A stretch of 64,000 bases of DNA from Pelobates cultripes (Eukaryota > Chordata > Amphibia > Anura > Pelobatidae). How positions within the stretch are numbered: position 1 is the first letter of the stretch; every line of letters begins with the position of its first letter. This document shows, one piece after another, positions 20,711 to 64,000 of this stretch. A program made the translations under genes and the position numbers. The notes beneath the pieces are model-generated. The model searched no databases. It was given only the letters and a program-made list of their open reading frames with translations, and was not told the DNA's origin. The DNA is taken from contig OW240916.1 of NCBI GenBank assembly GCA_933207985.1, positions 292,415,555 to 292,479,554 of the forward strand, in the 5' to 3' direction.

Positions 20711-23160
20711 GTAGGACATGTGTTCAAAAATTCACGATAAAACATCCAGAGCTCCAAGTATATATATTTTTTCCAGGATTTGTTTGCCAACTCAAACAAA
20801 AGCAAACTGATACAATTTTGTCTAATATGTACAGCAATTAGTAACCCAATACCATCCTCAAAATATATATATATATTTTTTTTTTAAACAAACATTAGTT
20901 CACAACACCTTAGTTGCCAGGTATAGCTGGATATATGAAACATTAAAGAAACTCTCCCAACAACATATCTAGAATTGTTAAACTTTTGACATGCAGTATT
21001 AATACCAATGGCCATCCTCTTTCAGTATAGTTCCTTTAAAACAAACAGTCAAGCATATCAATTTCATCATAGGTGTGTGAGGTGACAGAATAAACTAGAA
21101 GGTAAATTAAACACCTGGGTCAACTATTAGAAGGTGGGTCCAGGAGCTGGGCTCAGCCCACTCCCCGTGATTATTTGGGGAAAATAACGGCTTGTTTCAG
21201 TAGAAGGGATTCCTCTAGAATGTAAGCTCATTGAGCACGGCCCTCCACCTCTCTGTTCCTGTACGTCCAGTTGTCTGGTTACAATTACATGTCTGTGAGT
21301 CCACCCATTGTACAGCGCTACAGAATCTGATGGCGCTATTTAAATAATCAGAAAACGTCAGGTGTTGAGTCAGAAGGCACTTATGAAGGAATGTTGCACA
21401 TAATTTTCCCCCTGTGATATACAGTCGTTTAAAAATATATTTAATGAAATTAAGTCATAATACAGTTCACACAATGTAAAGGCAGGGCCAACATTGCAAA
21501 TGAAAAGGAGCAATATAGCACAGTTTGATTTCTCCTGTTCTCTGTAGGTTTGCCAGGCAGCCAAGATGAAGGCATCCAGCTTCAGCATGAAGAAGTATGG
21601 ATTTCTAGATTTAAATTTCATTTTTCACATATCACAAACATTTGTTATATAGGGATATGCTAACAGAATATGAAAAATCTAAGAAAATTACAGCTCCCCT
21701 TTAAAACAGGTCTTAAAATGTCATATCTACACTACTAGCCAGACCTTAAAGTTTCACAAAATGACAAGCCTGGACAGTCTATGACACTTACCAAAGGGGA
21801 ATTTTCTGCTAGCCAGCTGATCTAGCAAAGACTATTCTGCTCACAATTACATGTTATGTGCAGTGAATGTGTGTATGAATGCACAAGCATTTTTATTTAA
21901 AGGGTTAGTAAATGCATTACCACAATATACGGTGGTTAAGGGTCGGCCTGTTCTTTCACCTTAAAACCATCTGAATCTGCCCTGAGCTCCAAATAATCTA
22001 ACTTAAAAATACAAAACCAGAATTCAAGCCATTCACCATATGCATTTACTTACAGAAAAAGCATGTCCTCCACACTGTGAACATGCCGAACCAGCTTTGG
22101 AATCGAGCCATCTTCCTTAAAATTGTAAAAAAACTGATCACTACAACTTCCATAACACCCAGTCTGTCCAATTGGATGCCACATATGGAGTTGAAATCCA
22201 CCAACCAGATAACATGTAGTGAACATCATTATATAAGAGATTCAAGATTTGCTCGAAAACTAAAAGGTGATATATAGCGCATGTCAACTGCAACTTATGT
22301 AGAGATCTTCTGGCTGGCCATTAAGACTCCTACACTGTGTTCTCCCAGAGATTTCTAAACTGTAGAAATGTGCAGATAGATTTAATATAATTGTAATTTC
22401 AAGGCACACTCCTGGCACCAACACAACTTTTTGCATTTGATCGATTTTGGCCTGATTTTTGCAGCTTTATAGTTTTTGCAATAAAAAAAACAAACAAAAA
22501 TATTGTTTTGCCTAATCTGCACCATAAGACTGCTTCCTTGGTTAGACAGTGATACCCTTACTCTACATCTTCCCAAGTGTCCTCTCTTAATGCAGGCTGC
22601 AGTTCAGATCATTCAGTACGGTCAATGGCTAGGGCGTTACATTTGATGAGAAAGTATTTTTCTGGAGTGAGGCCTGACTTATGGTGCAGCTTTCTGCTAA
22701 ACATTTTTTTTGTACAAAAACTAAAGATTTGAGCCTGCAAAACATACAGCAGATAGAGCCTACAAAACATATCAAATTAAAGTTTTATTGGTACCCGGAG
22801 GGTCCCTTTCAGTGTCCTTTACAAACAGGTTTCTTTAGAAATGTTGTTAGAACGTAACTTTTAGACACATTTCCCCTTCCTCCAAGATGGTGTAAAGGAG
22901 TGTACCCAGCGACCACCCATTATGAAAGTCACAACTGCCCAAGCTCAGAGTAAGAGTTTTGCAAAAGGGATGACGTTTAACTCGGTTTCTTTAGCAACCT
23001 CGGATAGAGTGATAACTGTAATTAAAACATTAATGAAAGCATTTTCTTAATTGTAAAAAGATCTGACTGAATTCATAAAATATAAAGGCATTAAACCTAT
23101 GGACTGGTAAAACTCATTTAGTAGCAAAAAGCAAGCAGACAAAGCTCAGTGATCAGTCAG
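20711..23160. other. Intergenic between hwa and vcp 3' ends
   Basis: AT-rich, no gene. Contains an L2 tail at 21218-21350. ORFs of 60-90 codons on both strands have no domain. Nothing else recognised. Confidence 0.4.
21218..21350 (+). mobile_element. L2-type LINE 3' tail
   Basis: GTAAGCTCATTGAGCACGGC, CCTCTCTGTTCCTGTACGTC and GATGGCGCTATTTAAATAAT are the conserved tail of the L2 copies at 19205 and 50690. No coding part is attached. Confidence 0.7.
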
Positions 23161-23856
23161 TTTATTCTCACGTTAGACGTCAACCTGCATGTATCTTGTT
23201 TATATCCAATAACATAAGCCCGAAACCAACATAAAAAAATTCACTGCATGTTTTCTTTATTAATGTCTCTTATACCCACCACAGAGAGGGGTGATCCTGT
23301 CAGAGCTGGAGAAGCCTGCAATAGTACGAGCCAAAGTATCGATGGTTGATCATCCTGCCAAAGCTATCGCTATTCTCTTGGCATTTACACAGAAATATGC
23401 ACCCTTCTACGATCATAGGGCAGCAACAGGCTGTAGGCCACTGTGGCAACAAAAGTGGTCATAGATGACAGCTATGTGGAGATAAAGGATTTAAGTTTGA
23501 CAAGAGGCTGAAGGCAGTCAAGATTTAAAGTTGCAGATGAGCAACAAATTGCAGGCTTCTCAGGTGCTGAAGGAGTAGTAAAAAAATGTTGCGTGTCAGG
23601 AACCACGTTTGCTCCCTGCCCGCTACATTTTATCAAAGAAGAGCTAGAGCTGCTTCGGAAACAGGGTTGGGAAGAAGAGAAAGAAAAGTTTAGGCCTGTA
23701 TCCTGAGAGATGTGGCTCCCCTCTTCTCACACCCATGTAACAAAATAAAACAGGAGTGGGGTGTGCAGTGCTGTTCTGACTGAGGAATGAAAAGCTGAGT
23801 GTCCAATAACGTAGGAATTTCTTCTCTGTACAACATGGACGGCACCAAGGCCCCAC
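23156..23856 (-). promoter_or_regulatory. vcp: vcp 3' UTR with candidate poly(A) signals
   Basis: Downstream of the stop on the minus strand, AATAAA occurs at 23261-23256 and 23166-23161, giving 3' UTRs of roughly 600 and 700 nt. The choice between them, and the exact end, are inference. Confidence 0.5.
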
Positions 23857-57089
<33,233 letters not shown>

Positions 57090-57560
57090 GCCGCTCGCTG
57101 TCCGCTCTGCCTGTGGGGGAGATTCTGGGGGGTTCCCGCCGGGGGTCACGTGCTGCTCCGGAGCCGCCTCGAGCCGCTGTGTCCGTTACGCGCTGCTAGT
57201 CGCCGCTGCCGGTCTCTGACGCTCAGTTTGTTTGTCCGTGCCGCCCCCCGTGCCCGGTCTGACTCTCTGTGTGACTGACTGCGGAGTGGGAGGAGCTCCG
57301 GCCTTGGGGGAGGGGAGTCACACGAACGGGAAAGCGCTGCGTCATGCACACCTACTGGGCATGCACTGGGAAGGACTGGCCAATCAGAGAAGGCCTTTCA
57401 TTCCCGCCACGCCCCTTCGTCCTACCCCGTCACTGGGTCCTATTGGATGCCTATGACGCCTTACTGGATTGGCGGAACGAAAAGTGCATCGGTGGAGGTA
57501 AAGCTGCCTAGCAACTGTAAAGCTGGCGGCCTCTGATTGGTCATCGGCATCCCGAGGGGC

Positions 57561-58209
57561 GTGGTTTTTCAGGATGATTACAGGGTACTAACCGACACAG
57601 TGGGAGGCGGGGAAAACTGATAGCTGTCTGTAACTGGTTGGGTAAAAAGTCTGTCAATCAAAGTGATAGCCATTCACAGTACGAGTTAGGTTATACATAC
57701 TGCGCGTGAGTAAGGACTATGCTAGTTGTAAAGGTGCAAGGAAGTGCAACATCATTTCATATAACAGTGCCCAGTCTAGCACCCCCTACTGGCAGAGCCT
57801 GGAATTAGTTCATAGGATTATTCACTACTGTACATTTTCAGGATTTAAAAATTAATTTATAGAGTTATTCACTAATCTCTTACAGGGTTATTCACTAAAG
57901 TGAGAATTCAAAGTCAATTTCACATTTAAAGGAACATCATAGCGTTAGGAATACCAACATGTACTATGTTTCAGGGTCCTGTCCCACCATACCATTTTTG
58001 TTCCCTGGTGTCTCGCCTTCATGCTGGACGCCTGCTCACACGCCTCTTCACTTGTCGGAGCAGCCTTTTTCGGGGCAGTAATGCCCATTTAGGGTTGTCG
58101 CCAGGGACTCAAGTTGTGTCACTGGTGACACCTCCTCTGAAGGCGGCCCCAGCCCCGATCCTAGCTATTCTCGGCTAAGTTGGAGAGGTATGCTAAGGCT
58201 AGCGATAAC
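57561..58209. other. Upstream of vcp, no gene seen
   Basis: A T2-like terminus TTAAAGGAACATCATAGCG lies near 57926 with ATACCAACATGTA after it; its partner was not found. No exon of another gene recognised. Confidence 0.35.
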
Positions 58210-58329
58210 TACATACCTCCCAAGCAGTAGCGTAACTACCAGGGGGCAGATTGTGCGACTGCTCCAGGCGCAAAAATGGGGTGAGGTGGCTGACAAGAGA
58301 AGGCCAATTGGCTGTCACGGTGGTCCCCG

Positions 58330-58795
58330 GTGGACCAAATTTAGTTTTAGTCATAGCCTTTTGACTAAAACTGGACATATAGTTTTAGTCGTATTTTAGT
58401 CATCTGAATTGTTTTAGTTTAAGTCTAGTTTTAGTCGACACAACTAAAACCTTTATTTGTCTATTTTGCTCCTTCCTCGGCCCTTCTGCGTCTCTTTGTG
58501 TCCTCCAAGCTCATTCTGGGTGTCTCTCTCTCAAGAGTGGTCTGTCTCTTTTGCCCTACCATGTGTCTCACTCCCCAGTTCCCCATGTGTTTCAATCTGC
58601 CAGGCCCCCGGTGTCTTACCCATCAGTGTTCATTTTGGCAGCAAATTTCAATTTAGTCATAGTCTTTTGACTAAAAAGCCATTTTAGTTTTAGTCTTTTT
58701 TTAGTTATATGAATTGTTTTAGTCAACTAAATCTCAAATTTGAGTTGACTAAAATCTGGCGATAATTGTTAGTCGAAAAAGTAACACTTCTGGCC
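58330..58795. repeat. TTTTAGTC-rich repeat inside the hAT-like element
   Basis: Repeated AGTTTTAGTC, ACTAAAACT and GTCGACACAACTAAAACC phrases at both ends (58335-58450 and 58640-58790), with C/T-rich sequence between. Recognised as a dispersed vertebrate repeat type; class not assigned. Confidence 0.55.
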
Positions 58796-59184
58796 ACCTT
58801 AAGGCTCCCCTGAGCAAAATATTATTTAGTAAGGCAGAGTAGGCACCTGCTTAGCCCAGACAGTAGGTGCCAACTCTGCCAAAATATACCAGGGGGAGTG
58901 AGGAGGCAGGCGGCAAGAGAGCACTGATGTTCTCCAATTCCTCACTGCTACCTCTTGCACCCTGCTGTGATACCGGAAGGCAGAATATGACGTCACTCCG
59001 GCCCTGGTATCACTAAACCGAGCTTGGGAGCAGTGAGAAATGGAAGCTTACAGAAGTCACTGGACCCCAGGGAGAGGATTTACACCGGGTCTCCCAAATG
59101 TGGGGATGTTGGATGGGCCTAAAAAAATAAAACCACAATAACTAAAATAAATTTGTGTGGGTGCAAGAAATAAAACAATAAACG

Positions 59185-59430
59185 TGTGAGTGTACCAGTC
59201 AGTGTGTGTGTCTGTCAGGGTATGTGTGTCTATCAGTGTGTGTTTCAAATCAGTGAGAGTGTGTGTGTCATTTAGAGTGTGACAGTGTATCTGTCAGCGC
59301 GTGTGTTTCAAATCAATGAGATTGTGTATCTGTCATGGAGTGTGTATGTATATGTGTTGGTGTATGAATCCATGTATATCTGTGTGTGGCAGTGTGTGTA
59401 TCTGCATATATGCGTGGGGCAGTGTATGCG
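59185..59430. repeat. GT-rich imperfect microsatellite
   Basis: Alternating GTGTGTGT with TCAGTGTGTG, TGTATCTGTCA and CAAATCA(A/G)TGAGA. Several ORFs on both strands arise from it. Confidence 0.8.
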
Positions 59431-59805
59431 CACCTGGAAATCAAACACCAACTGTACATACAAAAACTAAACACAAAGTACACCACAGCTTTCAAATAGC
59501 AAACATACATACAAACATACAACTGCATTCAAATGCCAACACTCCAAAAACAGACATACATACATTCACATAAAACATACTTAAATTCGTCACCAAATAT
59601 TTTTTTCTATTTCATTAAGAATTGTTTATTCTTAAAAATTGTATGCACTTCATCAACAAATACTATAGTCTTTAGATGAGTTAAATTAGCCTTACAACCA
59701 GAGGGACAGGGTGAAGGGGAGCTCATGGGATGGAATATATGGGGATGGGAAGGGGTGCAAAATGTTGTTCTGCCCCAGGCGACCTTAACTCTGGTTACGC
59801 CAGTG

Positions 59806-60025
59806 CTCCCAAGTGTAACCATTTAGGAGGGACAGAACCTAGTTTGGACCCAAAACCTCTTTCCTATCTTATTATCCTTCTTTTCTAGGAGCTCAGTATT
59901 CTTGGTGTGTAAATTTATACCAGAACTCCACAGTACTAATACTCACAGTAATGTATCTCTTAACTAAAATAAATGGATTTGATGTAGAATTATTAAAATC
60001 TTTGACAAGTGATGGTTAATATGTA
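59806..60025. mobile_element. Right part of a CATACCTCCCA repeat split by the hAT element
   Basis: Continues from ACATACCTCCCAAG at 58211-58224 into GTAACCATTTAGGAGGGACA, matching 2611 onward of the copy at 2611-2946. Similarity fades near 60020, where the retroviral sequence begins. Confidence 0.65.
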
Positions 60026-60080
60026 GAATTGTGTTACTGGGGCATCCTCTCAGCCAACACCCCAAGATGGTGCCCAGGGG

Positions 60081-61793
60081 ATGTCTATTCCCAAGGTTCG
60101 GTCAGCAAAAGGCGACAGCCAGCTGACCATGTTCTCCACTCCCGAACCTCCCGTCACCTCCCCTGTCTGCCCAGTCCTGAATTCTGACGGATCCTTTTTC
60201 TCCCCTCCATCATCCCTAACACTCCCATCATCCCCATCCATCCCTGCATTGCCTTCTGTGACTAATCTGCCTAGTCTAAATGTTTCATCCACCATTTCTT
60301 CTCAACACTCACTCTCCGTTGCTAACCCTCCTACCCCATCTTCTTCCACCCAGTTAGCTAACCCCTCCTCCCTTGCTATTGCCAATCCTACTGCACCCAC
60401 TTCAGCTACTCCTCCTACACCCGTCTCCACTAATCCCGCTCCGTCTTCCCCGTTACTCACTCCTCCCACAGCCCAAGTCCCCACTCCCCCCCCTAATCCT
60501 TACTCAGCTATTATGCCCTCCCTTGGTTCCGCCCTAGCCCCTGCCCAGTTTCCCTGGCCATACCCCTTAACATACCCAATGTCCTCGCCCTACCCAAATT
60601 ATCCCTACCCCTTTTTCCAAGCCACTCCCCAGACACCGGTCATGCCCAGTCCGGCCCAGTCTGCCCCGGATGTGCCCACATCCAATATGGCCGCCACTTC
60701 TTCCCTTAACCCTAACGCAGCCCCTTTCCACGCCTCCAATATGGCGGCCCCCAGTCATTCAGCACCCCTGATGCCGGTACTTCCCGGTGACTACTCACCA
60801 CAGGCTCATAACCTACCCGCCACCCCAGCATCTGGGAATCCCTCATTTCCCCCGGTTCTGACACCTCAGGTTATCCCATCACGTAGAAGGGCCCAAACCA
60901 CAGATGAGGATGAGAATGATGAGGGTTCCCAGGGCTCACTAGAGGTTGTAGAGTCACAGCCCCACCGTTCCATAGATGATCCTTTCGGGCATGCGGGTCG
61001 GGGAAATAGGGGGGACCAGGCCCCTCCTAAATATGTTGCTTTCAATCCAACGCAAGCTAGTGCTTTAATAAAATCGCTCCCTGACCCAGAAAAGCAACCT
61101 ATGCCTTTTTACCAAGGGATAGTTCAGATTCAAAAGACTTATTCCGCAGCATGGCGTGATTTACTAAGCATTTGTGCAATCAAGGCCGGGGATGCATATT
61201 GGCCCAGCATGTCCCGACACCTCAATGCCGATTTACTGACAAGTGACACTGATTACCCCTCCGGAGTAACTTTTTGCAGCCAGGTAAAGGAGTGGGCAAA
61301 AGACAAACTTGCAGATCAGGCTGCCGGCATTACTGATGTTATACAAGAGAAAGGAGAATCAGTGGAAAGATTTCATGCAAGACTGTTTCAAATGTTTACA
61401 GATTTGGGCTTTGATCGTACCGACAAGATTCATTCACAAATGCTGTCAGGTGCATTTGTCCAAGGTGTAAAGGATTATATTCGTAAGGGAATCATTGCTG
61501 CACGCCCTGAATATAAGGTAGTCTCTCTGGATACCCTACTTTTAGTTGCCAGGGGTCTAGAGTCTGCACAGGCTCCCAAAAAACAGACTTCGGTTTCTTC
61601 CTCAGCCCCTCTCATGGTGTCCCGCTTCACCCCTGTCCCAAGAGGTACCAAACCTGAGGATGGTTTCTGTTTCAATTGCAAGGCTAAAGGTCACTTCAAA
61701 AATGAGTGCCCGGAACCCAGAAAGGCGCCCAAGCCTGCACCTGCCCATAAGGCCACAGAAACGGTTCCAATTGTTAAGGAACCAGATGATTAG
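60081..61793 (+). CDS. gag: ERV Gag-like polyprotein, 570 codons
   Basis: Structural polyprotein of the ERV. A long Pro/Ser/Thr-rich N-terminal half (to about residue 300) is followed by a capsid-like region with a major-homology-type motif (QEKGESVERFHARL, about 428-441) and one CCHC zinc knuckle (CFNCKAKGHFKNEC, about 535-548). It ends in TAG. The frame is open upstream of the ATG to the repeat boundary, so the true N-terminus may be lost. No PTAP-type motif is claimed. Intact over its whole visible length, unusual for an old copy. Confidence 0.8.
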   Translation: MSIPKVRSAKGDSQLTMFSTPEPPVTSPVCPVLNSDGSFFSPPSSLTLPSSPSIPALPSVTNLPSLNVSSTISSQHSLSVANPPTPSSSTQLANPSSLAIANPTAPTSATPPTPVSTNPAPSSPLLTPPTAQVPTPPPNPYSAIMPSLGSALAPAQFPWPYPLTYPMSSPYPNYPYPFFQATPQTPVMPSPAQSAPDVPTSNMAATSSLNPNAAPFHASNMAAPSHSAPLMPVLPGDYSPQAHNLPATPASGNPSFPPVLTPQVIPSRRRAQTTDEDENDEGSQGSLEVVESQPHRSIDDPFGHAGRGNRGDQAPPKYVAFNPTQASALIKSLPDPEKQPMPFYQGIVQIQKTYSAAWRDLLSICAIKAGDAYWPSMSRHLNADLLTSDTDYPSGVTFCSQVKEWAKDKLADQAAGITDVIQEKGESVERFHARLFQMFTDLGFDRTDKIHSQMLSGAFVQGVKDYIRKGIIAARPEYKVVSLDTLLLVARGLESAQAPKKQTSVSSSAPLMVSRFTPVPRGTKPEDGFCFNCKAKGHFKNECPEPRKAPKPAPAHKATETVPIVKEPDD

Positions 61794-61873
61794 GAAGTTG
61801 GCAAGCCTGTGTCATTAACCCCTGTCATGGCAGTGTCTTCAGGGGATAAAGGGGGGGGGGGCCACTTGCCACT
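61794..61873 (+). other. gag-pol junction with an 11-G run
   Basis: After the gag TAG the same frame stays open for about 20 codons into a run of 11 G (61851-61861), after which the protease frame is a different one. Known gammaretroviruses read through the gag stop in one frame, so the G run is the likely site of a length change in this copy. Confidence 0.55.
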
Positions 61874-63010
61874 GTGACTTTACCCATTGAAGGACGAGAA
61901 ACCACATTTTTAGTTGACACAGGTGCAGCCCGAAGTGTTCTGAGAGAACAAGACCTGCCAGATGCCTCATTCCTATCAGAAATAGATGTCTCTTGTGTTG
62001 GAGTGGATGGCCAACCAAGGCACAGTCCTTTAAAAACCCCATTGCGAGTTGGCAATTACCCAAACTTGCTTGCTCGATTTGTAGTATCCTCCACATGCCC
62101 AATTAACCTGTTAGGTGCTGATGTCCTCTCACGCCTGCAGGCATCTATCACCTTCACCCCAGAAGGTCAAGTAGAATTGTCTACTCCCCTATCTGAATCA
62201 GATACCTCAGTTTTGTGCTCCCTACCTCTAGTGCTGCATTTAGATGAACCCCGTGGGGAAGCAAAAGAGCAGAGGTCCAATTTTCCGGATATCATCAAAA
62301 CAAAGGTACCTGCAAAATTATGGTCCAAAGGCCCAGAAGACATAGGTCATCTGAGAGTTCCACCTGTGGTGGTAAAGCTCATTCCAGGAGCAAAATTACC
62401 AAGAAAACCACAATATCCTCTAAAGCCAGCTCAGGCTGCAGCTATTTCAATTCAAATCAAAGCACTTTTGGAGAAAGGTGCTCTTGTGAAGTGTGAATCA
62501 AAATGCAACACCCCATTATTTCCTGTGAAGAAGAAAACACCAAAAGGGGAACCAGAGAAGTACAGAATGGTCCAGGACCTCAGAGCTGTCAATGAAGCAA
62601 CTGTCTTGGACACCCCTATTGTACCAAACCCCCACACTCTGCTATCTGGAGTTCCACCATCTGCAAAATACTTCACAGTCATTGACCTGGCTAATGCCTT
62701 CTTCAGTGTTCCACTGGATCCGACTTGCCAATACCTGTTTGCTTTCACTCATGAAATGCAACAGTATACATGGACTGTCATGCCCCAAGGGGCACAAAAT
62801 TCTCCAAGTCAATTTGCTAAAGCCATGTGCTCCATCCTGGACCCATGGCAAACAGACCACCCAGAAGTTGTCCTACTTCAGTATGTGGATGATCTCCTAC
62901 TTTGTGGGGATGACATACCTACAACAGAAGACTGTTCTATTAGTCTCCTTTGCTACCTAGCAGAACAAGGATGCAAAGTCTCAAGCTGCAATTCTGTCAG
63001 CCAACAGTAA
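61874..63010 (+). pseudogene. pol: ERV protease and reverse transcriptase, first part of pol
   Basis: The protease has the aspartic motif LVDTGAARSVL, about 15 residues in. RT starts near residue 150, with YRMVQDLRAVNEA, FTVIDLANAFFSVPL, MPQGAQNSPSQF and the catalytic YVDD (62882-62893). The frame stops at 63008-63010 just after CKVSSCN; the RT continues in another frame from about 62986, so this is a frameshift, not the natural end. The GTG at 61874 is only the first possible codon after the G run; no independent start is implied. Confidence 0.85.
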
Positions 63011-64000
63011 TCTTTCTTGGACATTGCCTATCTCAAGGCACCAGACATCTCACTCGGGACCGAGTCAGAGCTGTACTGGAGATTCCACCTCCAAGAACCA
63101 CAAAATCTCTCCATGCTTTTTTAGGCCTCATTTCCTATTGCAGAGCATGGATCCCAGAAGCCTCTCTGCTTATGCAGCCACTCTATGATGCACTCAAGTC
63201 AGACCCATTCTGCCTGACAAATGAAGCACTGGACAATTTTAAAATTCTGAAACGTACCATTGCATCTGCTCCTGCTCTGGGCCTACCAGACTACACCAAA
63301 CCCTTCAAATTATTTGTCTCTGAAAGACAAGGCCACGCCACAGGAGTGCTTACCCAAACAGATGAGTTAAGAGGCCGCCAAAGGCCTATTGGGTTTTTCT
63401 CCTGTCAGCTGGATATCGTGGCCAGAGGGGCCCCTTCATGCCTTAGGGCTGTTTTTGCTGCAAGAGAACTTATTGAGAAAACTGCAGACCTGGTCCTTGG
63501 TCATCCTCTGGTCGTATTGGCACCTCATGACAACATCACCATACAAAGGTGTCAAGTTCTTAATCCGTCCACTCTTCTTCCACTCCCTGAGGGGGGTATC
63601 CACTATGGGTTTATCATGGACGAAACCTATATTTTTCTCCTCACTGGAACCATCAAGAGGATGCATCCTGATTTAACCTTTTATAAAGAACAAAAACCTC
63701 TCTGTGAGGGTCCAGGATATGCCTTCTGTACCACATGGTACAAGCCGAACATCTCTCCTGAACCTTGTTATGAAGATGAACTCTATCACTGGGTGGAGGT
63801 GAAACTCACTGCTCACGACTTCTATTGTGATTCTGAAGGCAATAGCATGGTCTTGATCGAACTACCTTCAGAACTCAAATATTTATACCGTCATTGGGAT
63901 ACTGCTATTCCACATGTCCCTGTTACCAAGTTGAAAACAAAATCATGGAATGATCTCGGGCCCATGGCGAAATTATGGGCCACCATGGATGACTCGAAGT
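62986..64000 (+). pseudogene. ERV pol continuation plus unassigned region, open at window end
   Basis: About 338 codons without a stop, in a frame one base off the preceding pol. The first 200 are the RT thumb and connection: IFLGHCLS, LHAFLGLISYCRAWIP, GLPDYTKPFKLFVSE, and LNPSTLLPLPEGG (about 63569-63600). In gammaretroviruses RNase H with a TDGS motif follows shortly. Here it does not; instead about 134 codons with several Cys and Trp follow (for example GYAFCTTWYKPN, near 63718), and I cannot assign them. Either an internal deletion joins RT to a later gene, or this lineage has an unusual Pol. Confidence 0.6.

Larger units (their letters stand above)
58225..59805. mobile_element. hAT-like non-autonomous element with perfect 8-bp duplication
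   Basis: CAGTAGCGTAACTACCAG at the left and CTCTGGTTACGCCAGTG at the right are inverted (14 of 17 positions). CTCCCAAG flanks it exactly at 58217-58224 and 59806-59813. 1581 bp with no transposase. The inside is filled with a TTTTAGTC-rich repeat and GT-rich DNA. Confidence 0.82.
60040..64000 (+). mobile_element. Gammaretrovirus-like endogenous retrovirus, partial
   Basis: Order gag, protease, reverse transcriptase on the plus strand, running off the right edge. The YVDD active site and the gag stop directly followed by protease point to a class I (gamma/epsilon-related) ERV. There is no LTR, primer-binding site or leader between the repeat ending near 60025 and gag, so the left end is truncated. 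At least two frame breaks make it non-functional as it stands. Confidence 0.85.

Noticed and set aside
23264..23463. Plus-strand open frame of about 66 codons opposite the vcp 3' UTR
   Set aside because: It looks protein-like (HPAKAIAILLAFTQKY) but matches no family I know, has no start or convincing splice signals, and lies antisense to the vcp 3' UTR. Length is within chance.
57561..60040. Search for an upstream neighbour of vcp such as fancg
   Set aside because: No exon with recognisable homology; the stretch is repeats.

Overview
The window is nuclear DNA of a vertebrate, almost certainly a frog. Its interspersed repeats are amphibian in type: TTAA-bounded MITEs that begin TTAAAGG, as in the T2/Kolobok families described in Xenopus, together with L2, CR1 and L1-type LINEs. 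It holds two split genes in tail-to-tail orientation, separated by about 8 kb, and a partial endogenous retrovirus at the right edge. The repeat families suggest a frog other than Xenopus, but that is inference. Left part (1-17 kb): a three-exon plus-strand gene with exons 1456-2133, 13541-13724 and 14577-14749. It encodes a 344-residue single-pass membrane protein with a short outer N-terminus, a PPNSP motif in the cytoplasmic tail and a C-terminus ending QYWV. I identify it as probable hwa (huluwa), the maternal dorsal determinant of fish and frogs. Intron 1 is mostly a 9-kb tandem array of a 58-bp unit. Intron 2 has a 40-bp minisatellite, and a degenerate array of about 133 bp lies downstream of the stop. 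Middle (23-57 kb): the complete vcp gene (p97 AAA+ ATPase) on the minus strand. Seventeen coding exons, with every splice junction located, join in frame to an 805-residue protein that has both ATPase sites intact. The ATG lies in a CpG-rich promoter at about 57.1 kb and the stop is at 23857. Its introns carry most of the mobile DNA: an L1-type LINE with an 18-bp target duplication but no visible ORF1 (intron 15), a 1.1-kb near-perfect foldback element (intron 6), a second foldback flanked by 14-bp direct repeats (intron 3), CR1 and L2 pieces, and many MITEs. Right part (57-64 kb): a CpG-rich promoter, then a hAT-like element with a perfect 8-bp duplication nested in an older repeat, then a gammaretrovirus-like ERV (gag, protease, reverse transcriptase) that runs off the window. 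The ERV has no 5' LTR, is broken at the gag/pol junction and inside pol, and continues after the RT connection region into about 130 codons I cannot assign. I see no RNA gene, CRISPR array or prokaryotic feature.
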